A stretch of 64,000 bases of DNA from Arctic95D-9 sp035967665 (GTDB lineage Bacteria; Verrucomicrobiota; Verrucomicrobiia; Verrucomicrobiales; DEV007): positions 147,766-211,765 of the forward strand of contig JAYWLB010000120.1 in the NCBI GenBank assembly GCA_035967665.1, written 5' to 3'. Shown in pieces: positions 1 to 10,100 of this stretch. The notes below the pieces were generated by a model, which had not been told where the DNA came from, ran no database searches, and worked only from the letters and a program-made list of their open reading frames with translations. Position 1 is the stretch's first letter; each line of letters opens with the position of its first letter. The translations under genes were made by a program, and so were the position numbers.

Positions 1-2
1 CG

Positions 3-704
3 GTGATGATGCCCTGGGGCGAGAGTAAAGACGGACTCGAAGTCGAAGTGGATCCGGTCATCGTCGACGGGGTCGTTGATTGTAACATGCACGTTTCCTA
101 CAACCGGAAGGATCGCGATGACCCGATTGAGAAGACCTACACGGGGCAGTTCGCGGCGCGAAGCGGTGAGCCCATTTTTATCTGCCGCTGGCAGTGGGAG
201 GACGACCTGCTCCTTTTGATTGCCGAGGTCCGTACCGGAGAGGCCAGTCCGGCGGCGACAAAAATCGAAACGCAGGCCTACCTTGAGACAGCATTTTATC
301 CATCGAGTCCTGATGCGGTCGCGGGGCGTAACCGGCTTGTCTCGACGCGATTTGTGGTGCGCAGCGGGCAGCGAAGCAGGGTGGGAATGACCCAGTGGAT
401 CAGTGATGACGCGATCCTCGACAGCGAACAGCCCGGGATGCGAACGGCTGCCGATCCTGTCCTCCTTCCCGACGGAAGTATGAAGCTGACCGCAGAAAGC
501 ACCTACAGCGTGAAAGCCGGAGGCCGCGCTCGTGGCGACGATGGCGAGCGGGTGACCCGTCTCGAGATTCGTGACATCAGTGGCAATTTCGAACTTCAGC
601 CCGACAAACCCGCTGCCGCAGAAGTCACCCTGACAAAGACCGGAGAGGATTCGATCAAAGATCGCAGCATGGGAGTGGTGAAGTTTTCACCGTTCGGGAA
701 GTAG
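3..704 (+). CDS. Hypothetical protein, 5' end cut by the window edge
   Basis: The frame is open from the left edge and stops with TAG at 702-704. The GTG-ATG-ATG at its visible beginning is probably internal, because no ribosome binding site or signal peptide is visible, so this is most likely the C-terminal 233 residues of a longer protein. The visible part is soluble, rich in charged residues and beta-type sequence, without Cys pairs or membrane segments. I recognise no family. Codon use looks like that of neighbouring genes. It ends just before a dispersed inverted repeat and is convergent with the next gene. Confidence 0.6.
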   Translation: MMMPWGESKDGLEVEVDPVIVDGVVDCNMHVSYNRKDRDDPIEKTYTGQFAARSGEPIFICRWQWEDDLLLLIAEVRTGEASPAATKIETQAYLETAFYPSSPDAVAGRNRLVSTRFVVRSGQRSRVGMTQWISDDAILDSEQPGMRTAADPVLLPDGSMKLTAESTYSVKAGGRARGDDGERVTRLEIRDISGNFELQPDKPAAAEVTLTKTGEDSIKDRSMGVVKFSPFGK

Positions 705-737
705 GTTTTGCTGGATCCGGCCCGGCTGGATGAAAAA

Positions 738-826
738 GGAACCGCTGTTAAACGCTGATTTTCGCTGATCCGGGTTAGATAATTGGCACTTATCAGCGCT
801 TACTGGCGTCCATCAGCGGTTAGCTC
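738..826. repeat. Imperfect inverted repeat with CGCTGAT units
   Basis: The left arm begins GGAACCGCTG at 738 and carries CGCTGAT at 753-759 and 763-769. The right arm carries ATCAGCG at 792-798 and CATCAGCGG at 811-819. The reverse complement of the right arm aligns with the left arm with small gaps, giving a long imperfect hairpin. It lies between convergent genes and includes the stop codon of the gene on the minus strand. Similar CGCTGAT-rich intergenic repeats are, to my recollection, common in PVC-group genomes. It could act as a transcription terminator. Confidence 0.55.
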
Positions 827-1815
827 CTTCCTTCCGCCCGGTTTTTGATCACCTCAAGAATAGAGCCCTGGACCTGCCGCATGACCCATTCGCTCCACCA
901 TCCGGCGTAGCCATTGAACGGGGTGGAAAGGCGGTGTTGGCTTGTGAGGTGAAGCCTCGTCAAATCGGGCGACACTTCTTCAATTTCGTAGCGGCCGTTG
1001 AGGACATCGTAGAAGCGTCCGCCGACGATGATGTGGGAATCAAAAGCAGTGTGGGGAATGAATCGGGGATCGGCTTCGATTGTGAAGGCGAGAGACTTCT
1101 TCTCCTCCCATTCCGTGACGACTTCGAAAAAACTCACTTCGCGTTCAAAACGGGCGAGTCGTTTGCCTCCGACCGCCTTTTTGTCGATCTCAGCGGAGAT
1201 GGGACGTGGAAAGTCCAGCCAATAGATCCATTGAAAGGGCAGCTCGTCCGGATTGATGGCCGGAACACTGGCGATCTCGTCCCAGACTTCTGAAGGTGGC
1301 GCGGCGATTTCGATGGTGTCGAGCACCTCGAAGGTCTCGTGTGGTTGTTCCCAAAGTGACTCCAGCGGACTGAAGGCCAGCGGGAGCAGCACGAGGAGCG
1401 GGAGGTTGAGCCGGCTGTTGCGCTTCTTGATGATCGCGGAGGTGGCCCATCCCGAGAGCAGTGCGACGGGGAGGTAGATCGGCGCGGCGACAACGACACA
1501 GAGAATCGCTTCCAGTTGTGTGATGATCGCAACGACGAAGGCTGTGACCACGGTGAGCATCGGGGCGATGAATACCCAGAAAGTGCTTGCTGAGAAAAAC
1601 CGAATCCCGAGGAGCGTTGTCAGTCCCCCCAGGGTAATCGGGACGAGAGCGACAAAGGATAATGAGACAATCGCGAAGAACTCCTCGAATCGATCAAGGT
1701 TGAAGAGCAGTCGCAGGAGGAGTCCGTAGATAAGAGGAATCCCGAAAATGAGGGCGACCTTGGCCCAGTCTGGGAAACGGGAAGTGGGTTCAGCGTTGTC
1801 AGCGGGTTCGCTCAT
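820..1815 (-). CDS. Membrane protein with C-terminal SRPBCC (START-like) domain
   Basis: A 331-residue protein. The N-terminal half (about residues 20-155) holds four to five hydrophobic membrane segments. The C-terminal part, from about residue 165 (ETFEVLDTIEIAAPPSEVWDEI), has the typical beginning of an SRPBCC/polyketide-cyclase-like domain: a beta strand followed by APPSEVWD. SRPBCC domains bind hydrophobic ligands in a deep pocket, so a lipid- or isoprenoid-related role at the membrane is possible but not shown. The start ATG at 1813-1815 is the first in frame. The stop codon lies inside a dispersed repeat. Specific function unknown. Confidence 0.8.
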   Translation of the reverse strand: MSEPADNAEPTSRFPDWAKVALIFGIPLIYGLLLRLLFNLDRFEEFFAIVSLSFVALVPITLGGLTTLLGIRFFSASTFWVFIAPMLTVVTAFVVAIITQLEAILCVVVAAPIYLPVALLSGWATSAIIKKRNSRLNLPLLVLLPLAFSPLESLWEQPHETFEVLDTIEIAAPPSEVWDEIASVPAINPDELPFQWIYWLDFPRPISAEIDKKAVGGKRLARFEREVSFFEVVTEWEEKKSLAFTIEADPRFIPHTAFDSHIIVGGRFYDVLNGRYEIEEVSPDLTRLHLTSQHRLSTPFNGYAGWWSEWVMRQVQGSILEVIKNRAEGRS

Positions 1816-1924
1816 GTTTTGAATCTATCTCACAAATCAACAAACCGGGAAACAAACATTTTATACGCAGATGAAAATGTTAAGCATTGAGATTTCCATA
1901 TCGACCTGATCTAATTTCAGGCAC

Positions 1925-2566
1925 ATGGAACGACGACCAATTGCTTCGCGGGAAACACGGTGGGCGGACGCTACTGCAGCGGCGATCGCAAAAACCGGAA
2001 TCACCCCGAATGCGATCTCCGTTCTCGGAATGATCTTCGCGATTTTCGCCGGAGCCTGCTTCTACTTTACCCGGATGGAATGCTGCTCTCCCCTGCTTCT
2101 CTGGATCGTCGGGGCTGTCTTCGTTCAGTTGAGACTGCTCGCCAATCTCTTCGATGGCATGGTCGCCCTTCTCCAGAAAAAGAACCCTCTTATGGGGGAA
2201 CTCTATAATGAGATCCCGGATCGAATTTCCGATGTGGTCATTCTTGTAGGGTTCGGCTACGCCACGGGCAGTTCAGTGACGCTTGGTTTCGTTGCTGCCT
2301 GCATTGCTCTCTTCGTAGCCTACCTCCGCGCGCAACTGGCTGTTTCGGTAGGGAAGCAATATTTTATCGGCCCGATGGCAAAGGCCCAACGAATGGCTGT
2401 GGTGATCGGGGCGGCGCTCGGGACGGCGATTCTTCCGGATCTCGGGCTGCCGGTATATGCCCTGTGGATTGTTATCGTCGGCGGTGGTGTCACCGCACTG
2501 CGACGCGTCCTCCGTGGCGGGAGCCGGCTTACGCAGGGCCCGAAAAAACCGCCCTTTGACTACTGA
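1925..2566 (+). CDS. CDP-alcohol phosphatidyltransferase family protein, YnbA-like
   Basis: A 213-residue multi-membrane-span protein of the CDP-alcohol phosphatidyltransferase family, which transfers a phosphatidyl group from CDP-diacylglycerol to an alcohol at the membrane. The family signature D-x2-DG-x2-AR-x8-G-x3-D-x3-D is present at residues 74-99 but altered: N74 replaces the first Asp, L82 the Arg and N95 the third Asp, while D77, G78, G91 and D99 remain. As I recall it, E. coli YnbA carries the same two Asn substitutions, so this is a recognisable variant rather than simple decay. It is the first gene of a three-gene operon; its last base overlaps the next start (TGATG). The acceptor alcohol is unknown. 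Confidence 0.85.
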   Translation: MERRPIASRETRWADATAAAIAKTGITPNAISVLGMIFAIFAGACFYFTRMECCSPLLLWIVGAVFVQLRLLANLFDGMVALLQKKNPLMGELYNEIPDRISDVVILVGFGYATGSSVTLGFVAACIALFVAYLRAQLAVSVGKQYFIGPMAKAQRMAVVIGAALGTAILPDLGLPVYALWIVIVGGGVTALRRVLRGGSRLTQGPKKPPFDY

Positions 2567-3573
2567 TGGAACCGGCAACGACAACCCGCTGGTTTGATTA
2601 TACTCAAGCCTTCGATAACCGGTTCTTTGTCACCGCCGGACTTGGAATTGGAGCGCTTTTACTCATTGCCCTGCTTCTCACAACGGTGCTTTCACGATTG
2701 GGGAGGATCGGAAAGGAACGCAGCAGTGAGCTCTTCTCCCGGACCTATACCTGGGTGGCTCTGGTCATCGCAATCGGTGCTCCCCTTTTCTTCGGTGCCT
2801 TCTGGACAATTCTCGGTCTCCTCTTCCTTTCGATTTTCTGCTATCGCGAGTTTGCGAGGATCACGGGATTGTTCCGTAATTACCTTGTGAGCATCGCGGT
2901 GGTCATTGGGATTGCGGTGGTGTTTTTTGCAGTGTTAGACCATTGGTATAATTTTTTTGCCGCGACCTCATCGCTGGGCGTGATCCTCATTGTGACGCTC
3001 GGGGTTCTCAGTGACAGGCCGCATGGCTATCTACAGCGGGTCGCACTGGCGGTGCTCGCGTTTCTCATGTTTGGTGTCTCGTTAGGGCATGTTGCCTACA
3101 TTGCGAATGATCCGGACTTTCGCTCGCTGATTCTCCTGTTTCTCATCGCCGTGGAGTTGAACGACGTCTTTGCCTATCTCGCGGGGAACTTGTTTGGTAA
3201 GCGCAGGCTGGCTCCGCAAACGAGCCCTAACAAAACCATCGAAGGATCGCTTGGCGCGGTCGTGGGAACGACTTTGTTGATCTACTTTCTCGGAGGAATT
3301 GTATTTGAGGGAACGGCAATGGGCTCGGCCGGAAAGCTGATCGCACTCGGCATTATTGTCAGTGTGACGGGGCAGCTCGGAGATCTCGTGATTTCATCGG
3401 TGAAACGTGATCTCGGGATCAAGGACACGGGAAACATTCTCCCCGGGCACGGCGGGATCCTGGACCGCTTTGATTCATTGCTCCTCGCGGGGCCTGCCTA
3501 TTTTCATTTCATCGGTTACTTCAACGGTTTCGGACTCAATGAGCCGACTCGCATTTTCCGGGGAATTTTCTGA
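2566..3573 (+). CDS. Phosphatidate cytidylyltransferase (CdsA/YnbB-like)
   Basis: A 335-residue integral membrane protein with about eight hydrophobic segments. The C-terminal CTP_transf_1 signature is clear: SSVKRDLGIKD followed by PGHGGILDRFDS near residues 275-305, including the metal-binding Asp residues. Members convert phosphatidate and CTP into CDP-diacylglycerol. It overlaps the upstream phosphatidyltransferase and the downstream acyltransferase by one base each, so the three are almost certainly co-translated: acyltransferase makes phosphatidate, this enzyme activates it, and the first gene product uses it. It is longer at the N terminus than minimal CdsA. Whether it is the housekeeping CdsA or a dedicated paralogue cannot be told from this window. 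Confidence 0.9.
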   Translation: MEPATTTRWFDYTQAFDNRFFVTAGLGIGALLLIALLLTTVLSRLGRIGKERSSELFSRTYTWVALVIAIGAPLFFGAFWTILGLLFLSIFCYREFARITGLFRNYLVSIAVVIGIAVVFFAVLDHWYNFFAATSSLGVILIVTLGVLSDRPHGYLQRVALAVLAFLMFGVSLGHVAYIANDPDFRSLILLFLIAVELNDVFAYLAGNLFGKRRLAPQTSPNKTIEGSLGAVVGTTLLIYFLGGIVFEGTAMGSAGKLIALGIIVSVTGQLGDLVISSVKRDLGIKDTGNILPGHGGILDRFDSLLLAGPAYFHFIGYFNGFGLNEPTRIFRGIF

Positions 3574-4328
3574 TGGCTGATGACGATGCCAGTTCCTGGG
3601 AGTATCAGAAGGCGAGGGATCTCGACCTGAAGGGCAGAGATCGTATGTGCAGTGAGTTGCGGGAGGTTGGGCTCATCGGTGCCTCTTTGCATGGGATCGC
3701 GCGGCTCCTGACCCGCTTTTTCCTTTTCTGCTTCATTCGTATCAAAACGGAAGGAATGGAGAATCTCCCCTGCGAAGCTCCGTTTGTTCTCGTGGCGAAT
3801 CATTCAAGTCATCTCGACGCGCTCATTATCTCGTGGATCCTGCCGGCCCGGTTCACGGGTAAATTCTTCTCACTCGCTGCGGCTGACTACTTTTTTGATA
3901 CGCCCTCGAAAACGGTCTTCGCGACCCGGTGGGTCAATGCGCTGCCCCTGAAGCGCGGGAGAGGCGGCGCCAAAGCTCTCGGCGGGCTGAAGGATCGACT
4001 CACCGGTGGTGATTGCATTTTTATTGTTTTTCCCGAGGGAACACGGAGTCGGGACGGAAAGATGAACCCGTTTAAACCCGGCCTTGGAATGCTCGTCGCG
4101 GGAACGGAGGTTCCGGTGGTTCCCTGTTATCTCAAAGGTGCATTTGAGATTTGGCCCGCAGACCGGAAGCTCCCCCGTCCCGGTGCGGTGACACTCTCGA
4201 TAGGTGAGCCGATGGTGTTTGCATCGGTAGCGAACAACAAAGCCGGTTGGCTCGAAATTCGGGAGCAGCTTGAGGCTGGGGTGATTGATCTCGGGCAACG
4301 AATCCCGGATCAGGGGGAGGGAGATTAA
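3573..4328 (+). CDS. 1-acyl-glycerol-3-phosphate acyltransferase (PlsC-like)
   Basis: A 251-residue protein with the PlsC signature blocks: NHSSHLD (the catalytic H-x4-D motif) near residue 75 and FPEGTRS near residue 150, with a single hydrophobic N-terminal segment ahead of them. The family acylates lysophosphatidate to phosphatidate at the inner membrane. The ATG overlaps the previous TGA. The gene ends by overlapping the convergent ppk2 gene by four bases. Together with the two upstream genes it forms a small phospholipid-synthesis operon. Acyl-chain and acceptor specificity cannot be read from sequence. Confidence 0.9.
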   Translation: MADDDASSWEYQKARDLDLKGRDRMCSELREVGLIGASLHGIARLLTRFFLFCFIRIKTEGMENLPCEAPFVLVANHSSHLDALIISWILPARFTGKFFSLAAADYFFDTPSKTVFATRWVNALPLKRGRGGAKALGGLKDRLTGGDCIFIVFPEGTRSRDGKMNPFKPGLGMLVAGTEVPVVPCYLKGAFEIWPADRKLPRPGAVTLSIGEPMVFASVANNKAGWLEIREQLEAGVIDLGQRIPDQGEGD

Positions 4329-5278
4329 ACCATTTTCAAAATATCATCGGCGGTATATTCCTCGGCGGCCTTCACGACGATTTTCTCATCCATCTCTCCG
4401 ATCATGTTGTGATCTTTGTCAGGGTAATCGAGGTTTTCGAGGAAGTGACGGATGCAGTTGACGCGTGCCCGCTTTTTGTCGTCAGACTTAATCACTGTCC
4501 AGGGGGCATCTGCGGTATCGGTGTGAAAGAACATTGCTTCCTTCGCGTGGGTGTAGTCGTCCCATTTGCCCAGTGACTTCAGATCGACCGGACTGAGTTT
4601 CCACTGTTTGAGCGGATCGGTCTTCCGTCCGTGGAAGCGGCGCAGCTGCTCGGTCCGACTCACAGAGAACCAGTATTTGAAAAGGATGATTCCACTGTTC
4701 ACGAGCATTCGTTCCACCGATGGACATTGACGGAGAAACTCGAGATACTCACGCGATTCGCAAAATCCCATGACGCGCTCAACACCGGTGCGATTGTACC
4801 AGGAGCGGTCGAACAGGGCCATTTCTCCCGCCGTTGGGAGATGGCGAATGTAGCGTTGAAAATACCATTGTCCCTTTTCACGTTCGGATGGCTTCTCGAG
4901 TGCGACGACGTGGGCGGCCCGGGGATTGAGGTGCTCCATGAAACGCTTAATCGTTCCTCCTTTTCCGGCGGCGTCGCGACCCTCGAAGAGAATCACGATT
5001 TTCTTTCCCTCGGATTTGACCCACTTCTGCACTTTGAGCAATTCAGCCTGAAGGCGGAGTTTTTCCTGCTCATAGGTATTAGCAGGCATCTTCGTGCGGT
5101 AGGGATAGACACCCTTTTCGTAGGCGACTTCGAGTGAGACTTTGTGCGTCAGACCGGAGCGTCTTCCCTCCCGGGCCTCGAGCAATTCCTCGAGATCGGA
5201 GAACTCCGGTTCCAGTTTTACAGGTGGCGTTTTCGGTTTCGCGGGGCCTGGCTCCTTTGCCTTTGCTGGTTCGGACAT
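4325..5278 (-). CDS. ppk2: Polyphosphate kinase 2
   Basis: A 317-residue PPK2-family enzyme, which transfers phosphate between polyphosphate and nucleotides in the cytoplasm. Visible motifs are the Walker A stretch GRDAAGKGG, the lid/Walker B stretch FDRSWYNR and the downstream RRFHGRKTDPLKQWKLSP typical of the family. A longer open frame reaches 5332, but the ATG at 5276-5278 gives a natural N terminus (MSEPAKAK) with a short Pro/Lys/Glu-rich linker before the domain. It has one kinase domain rather than the duplicated arrangement. It is convergent with, and overlaps, the PlsC-like gene, and follows the SLC13 transporter by about 55 bases on the same strand. Confidence 0.93.
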   Translation of the reverse strand: MSEPAKAKEPGPAKPKTPPVKLEPEFSDLEELLEAREGRRSGLTHKVSLEVAYEKGVYPYRTKMPANTYEQEKLRLQAELLKVQKWVKSEGKKIVILFEGRDAAGKGGTIKRFMEHLNPRAAHVVALEKPSEREKGQWYFQRYIRHLPTAGEMALFDRSWYNRTGVERVMGFCESREYLEFLRQCPSVERMLVNSGIILFKYWFSVSRTEQLRRFHGRKTDPLKQWKLSPVDLKSLGKWDDYTHAKEAMFFHTDTADAPWTVIKSDDKKRARVNCIRHFLENLDYPDKDHNMIGEMDEKIVVKAAEEYTADDILKMV

Positions 5279-5332
5279 AAACCGTCCATACGAACTGGAA
5301 GGGTTGAAGGAAACCCCTGATTTAAAAAACAA

Positions 5333-6892
5333 CTACTTCGCCCACTCGGGAATCACACCCGGTTCGATTCCGAATACGCCCGGCCCGAGGAGGAGGAAGA
5401 TCCCGGTGATCACTGCGATACTGATCAGATTGATGATGATTCCGGCTTTTACCATCTGGCCGATACGAATGCGGTCGCTGGCGAAGACGATCGCATTGGG
5501 AGGGGTTGCCACCGGCATCATGAAGGCGCAGCTTGCGGCCAGGGCCGCGGGAATCATGAGGGCAAGCGGATGAATTTCCGCTGCCTTGGCGATCGAGGCG
5601 AGAAGCGGCAGTATCATCTCGGTCGTGGCGGTATTCGAAGTCAGTTCGGTGAGAAAGGTAATTACCCCGGTGATGGCAGCGACAAGAACAGGGAGCGGTG
5701 CATCGCCGAGTCCGGAAAAATAGCCGCCAACCCAGGTCGAAAGGCCGGAGGTTTGAAATCCCTTTGCGAGAGCGAATCCTCCGCCGAAGAGGAGAATGAT
5801 GTGCCACGGAATCTTTGCAAACACATCACCTTCGAGGATTGCCCGCGCCGCGGTGCCGTCGGCTGTTTTTCTGAAAGCGGGAATGAGGAAGAGAATCAGG
5901 GCCATTGAAACAGCGATGGTGCCGTCGTCGATCATTCCGCCGAAGGGGAGAAATTGCGACCAGCCCGGAATCGTGGTGGAACCGAGGGTGAGATCTGTCC
6001 GGAAGATCCAGAGCAGCGAAGTTGCGGAAAAGACGACCATCACCGCTCTTTCTTCGAACTTCATGCGTCCCAACTTTCGATGCTCTTCGCGAATGAGATC
6101 GGGAGGGAGTGTCATATCGGCCGGGCTGCGGAAAAGAACCCGCGTGAGGAGCACCCAGACGATCGCGAGCAGAACAATGGTTACGGGAACCCCCAGTAGC
6201 ATCCACTGGCCGAATCCGATTTGAAATCCTGCCGCCTCCGCGCCGGGAAAGCTCAGCTCAAAGAGTCGGACGAGGGCGAGGTTGGGAGGAGTCCCCACCA
6301 GCGTTGCGAGCCCGCCGATACTGGCGGCGTAGGCGATTCCGAGGAGCAGTGCGACGGATAAATTGGCCGTTTTCTCCTCGCCAAAGCTCTCCTCGGTTTG
6401 TTTGATCACCGCGAGGGCGATCGCAAGCATCATAATCGCGGTAGCGGTATTGGAGATCCACATCGAGAGGAAGGCTGTTGCGAGCATGAATCCGAGAACG
6501 AGGCGGGAAGGTTTCGAGCCTACCGAAAGGATGATTCTCAGGGCAATCCGGCGGTGAAGGTTCCATCGCTCCATTGCGAGAGCGATGAGGAAACCTCCCA
6601 GAAAGAGAAAGATAACGTAATTCACATAAACGGGGGCGACTTCCTTCCCGTTCATGATCCCGAAAAGGGGAAACAACATGAGGGGCAGGAGAGACGTCGC
6701 TGCCAGAGGAATCGCCTGGCTGATCCACCACACCGCCATAAGCACTGCCACCGCTGCCATTCGAGTGACCACGGGGTTGCCGGGATCGAAATCAGCGAAA
6801 ATGAGTATCGCAAAAAATGCGACAAGTCCGATCCAGAATCCCGGATTGATAAAACCGTGTTTCCCGTTATTTGCGCGAATATTCTCTCCCAT
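5333..6892 (-). CDS. SLC13/DASS family sodium:anion symporter
   Basis: A 519-residue protein with about eleven to twelve membrane segments. Both family signature loops are present: SNTATAIMM in the first half and TSNTATTEM plus MPVATPPNA in the second half, which form the substrate and sodium sites in DASS transporters. Substrates of the family are di- and tricarboxylates or sulfate; the choice cannot be made here. The start ATG at 6890-6892 is the first reasonable one. It is divergent from gltB, with 286 bases between the starts, and may be co-transcribed with ppk2. Confidence 0.92.
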   Translation of the reverse strand: MGENIRANNGKHGFINPGFWIGLVAFFAILIFADFDPGNPVVTRMAAVAVLMAVWWISQAIPLAATSLLPLMLFPLFGIMNGKEVAPVYVNYVIFLFLGGFLIALAMERWNLHRRIALRIILSVGSKPSRLVLGFMLATAFLSMWISNTATAIMMLAIALAVIKQTEESFGEEKTANLSVALLLGIAYAASIGGLATLVGTPPNLALVRLFELSFPGAEAAGFQIGFGQWMLLGVPVTIVLLAIVWVLLTRVLFRSPADMTLPPDLIREEHRKLGRMKFEERAVMVVFSATSLLWIFRTDLTLGSTTIPGWSQFLPFGGMIDDGTIAVSMALILFLIPAFRKTADGTAARAILEGDVFAKIPWHIILLFGGGFALAKGFQTSGLSTWVGGYFSGLGDAPLPVLVAAITGVITFLTELTSNTATTEMILPLLASIAKAAEIHPLALMIPAALAASCAFMMPVATPPNAIVFASDRIRIGQMVKAGIIINLISIAVITGIFLLLGPGVFGIEPGVIPEWAK

Positions 6893-7178
6893 AAGCTCGA
6901 ATCATGTTGTTTCAGGATTCGGCAAAGAAGCCAATCTAAAAGTAACTGGATCGTGGCTACAAAGTTGTGAATTGACCTCGCCTTAATCCTGACTAAAATC
7001 CCATTCCCTGCGATTTGCCGAAAGATGGTCTGGGTTTAATAAATCCTTAAAGAAACCATAATAAATTCGGCCCATTTTTCGAGTCCTCTTGGCACGAAAA
7101 CTGAGCGTATTCTCAGGGGAAAACGTGTCGGAAGTCGGAAGTGACTCCGCCACGTTTTTCCCGCAATTTGAAAGAAAT
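6893..7178. promoter_or_regulatory. Divergent promoter region between SLC13 transporter and gltB
   Basis: This 286-base stretch separates two divergent start codons and is richer in A+T than its flanks (for example TTTAATAAATCCTTAAAG near 7037-7054). It must carry promoters for both genes, but I cannot assign a reliable -35/-10 pair. A weak sigma-54-like TGGCAC at 7090-7095 lacks the GC at the -12 position. No coding capacity is apparent beyond an in-frame TTG extension of gltB. Confidence 0.45.
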
Positions 7179-10100
7179 ATGAGTAAATATCTGAAGATTC
7201 CCGAAATCAACAACAGCCTGCATCGCCCTGAACTGGAGCGCGATTCGTGCGGTGTGGGAGTGGTTGCTCATATTAAGGGCGAACGGAGTTACCGTGTTCT
7301 GCGTCTCGGGTTGGATTCGGTTTGTAATGTGACTCACCGCGGAGCCGTCAATTCCGACGGGAAAACCGGCGACGGTGCGGGAGTGACCACGAATTTGCCC
7401 TACAAGATCCTTCTTCCCGTGGCGGAGGAGATGGGCACGAAACTGAAGGCGGACAAGGACCTCGCTGTCGGCGTCTTCTTTTTGCCTCTCAACCATTCTG
7501 AGAATCAGACGAAGCTGAAAACGATCGCCGAAGGCGTTATCCGCGGCCGGAAGATCGGTATCATCGGCTGGAGGGATGTTCCCACAGAGGTCGGTGCTCT
7601 CGGACAGCTGGGGATCGACACGCTGCCTGAAATCAAGCAGCTCCTCCTTCAGCGGCCTGAAGGAATGGACGACGATACCTTTGAGCGTCAGCTTTACCTT
7701 TGCCGTCGCGAGATCGAAGACAAAGCGGATGAGGAAAACATTGAAGAATTTTACATCCCGTCGCTGAGCCATCGCCTCATCAGTTACAAAGGCTTCATGG
7801 TCGCGACAGCGGTTGAGGAGTTTTACCCTGATCTGCTCAATGAGGACTTCGAGACAGCGGTTTGCCTTTATCACCAGCGTTTTTCGACGAACACCTTCCC
7901 GACCTGGGCTCTTTCCCAGCCGTTTCGTATGCTCTGCCACAATGGCGAGATCAACACGGTTCGCGGCAACCGGAACTGGCTCAATGCCCGTGTCGGCCAG
8001 TTTGAGAGCGATGTCTGGGGCGACGAACTTCATCATTTGAATCATGTCATCGATCCCGATGGCTCTGACTCGGCCAGTCTCGACTCCGCGCTCGAATTGC
8101 TCGTTCTTTCGGGGCGCTCAGTGCCGCACGCTATGGCAATGCTGGTTCCGCCGGCGTGGAAAATTGATCCATTTACAAGCAAAGAGGTCGAGGATTTCTA
8201 CCGTTATCACAGCTGTTTCAGCGAGCCCTGGGATGGACCGGCTGCGCTGGCGTTCTCTGATGGTCAAACGGTAGCGGCCTCGCTCGACCGGAATGGTCTC
8301 CGCCCGGCTCGTTACAAAATCACAACCGATGGGATTTTCTCGCTCGGTTCCGAGGTTGGAACCTGCCATCTCGATGACGATAAAATCGAGAAGAAAGGCC
8401 GTCTTGCTCCCGGTGAGATGATTGTGGTCGACACCATCAAAGGCAAAGTCATTTTCAACAGCGAGATCAAGCAGACTCTCGCGGAACAGCAGCCATACGG
8501 AGATTGGCTTAAAGAGCATCAAACCTCTTTCAAAGACCTCGTCGATCCGACTCCTCCGGTCGGCGAGCCTGTGCGCGATCCTCTTTCCCGCTCTCAGTTG
8601 CAGATGGCGAATGGCTTCAATCGTGAGGAAGTCGACATGGTCCTTGCTCCTATGGCTCTTTCGGGGATGGAGGCGATCTACTCAATGGGAGACGACGCGG
8701 CGCTTTCGGCGCTCTCACGTCAGCCGAAAATGCTGTTTTCCTACTTCAAGCAGCTCTTTGCTCAGGTGACCAACCCCCCGATTGACCCCATCCGTGAGTT
8801 TCTCGTCATGTCACTGGAAGTGGATCTCGGACCCGAGCGCAACTTCCTTGCCGAAGATCCCGAGCACGCCGCAACGGTTCACCTTGAGTCTCCGTTCATT
8901 TTCACGCATCAACTCGAAGCGATGCGGAATATTGACGCGCTTCCCACGAAGACGCTCGACATCACCTGGCCGCAGCACAGCGGAGCTAATGCGATGCGCG
9001 ACGCTCTTGCCGACCTCTGTCACAAGGCGGAAGTGGCGATTGATGAAGGCGCCCGGACCATCATCCTCTCAGACCGTTCGATCAATCACGATCGCGTCGG
9101 TATTCCCTCCCTCCTCGCTGTGGGTGCGGTCCACCAGTATCTCGGATCCGTTAAAAAGCGGATGCTCACGAGCCTCATCATCGATACCGCCGAGGCGCGC
9201 GACACCCACCAGATGGCCTGTTTGGTTGGATTCGGTGCCACCGCGATCTGTCCGTGGCTCGCTCACGAGACGATGCAGGAGCTCGTTGAGAAGAATACGA
9301 AGAACAAATTCGAAGGCGTTTCCGTTGAGAAAGCCCTCTTGAATTACCACAAGGCGCTCGAGAAAGGGGTCCTTAAGATCATGTCGAAAATGGGAATCTC
9401 GGTGCTGAACAGCTACCAGGGTGCTCAGATTTTCGAGGCCGTTGGCATTTCCGAGAAAGTCATCGCCCAGTGTTTCCCCGGCACGCCTTCCCAGATTGCC
9501 GGTGTTGGGTTCTATGAAATCGCTGCCGAGAGTATCGCGCGTCATTCCGCGGCCTTCAGTCAGGCGGTGCCGAATGATCAGGGCGAACTCGATCTCGGTG
9601 ACCCCGGTCACTTCCGTTTCCGTCGCGATGGTGAGACCCACGCTGTGAGTGGGGGCGTTATCAAAAATTTCCACACTTTCGTCCGGAATAATGATCCCGA
9701 TGACTACGAGCGCTATCTCGAAGAGCTGAAGCTGAATCAGCCGCACGCCCTTCATGATCTCTTTGAACTCGTGCCGAATGACGAAGGTCCCATCCCGATC
9801 TCGGAAGTCGAGCCGATCGAAGACGTTCGCCGTCGCTTCACCACTGCGGCGATGTCACTCGGAGCAATCAGCCCCGAGGCACATGAGATGCTCGCGATTG
9901 CGATGAACCGCATCGGAGGAAAATCCGATTCCGGGGAAGGTGGCGAAGATCCACGCCGTTTCACCCCTTATCCCAACGGGGATTGGGGCAACTCGAAGAT
10001 CAAGCAGGTCGCGTCAGGTCGTTTCGGCGTCAGCGCTGCCTATCTCATGTCCGCAGAGGAAATTGAGATCAAAATGGCTCAGGGTGCCAAGCCCGGAGAG

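Noticed and set aside
784..799. TGGCACTTATCAGCGC as a sigma-54 promoter
   Set aside because: The GC doublet is out of register and the sequence is within a dispersed inverted repeat between convergent genes.
7090..7105. TGGCACG upstream of gltB as a sigma-54 promoter
   Set aside because: The -12 GC is missing at the required ten-base distance.
7113..8045. 310-codon minus-strand frame opposite gltB
   Set aside because: Antisense of a clearly conserved gltB region; a by-product of high GC and codon bias.
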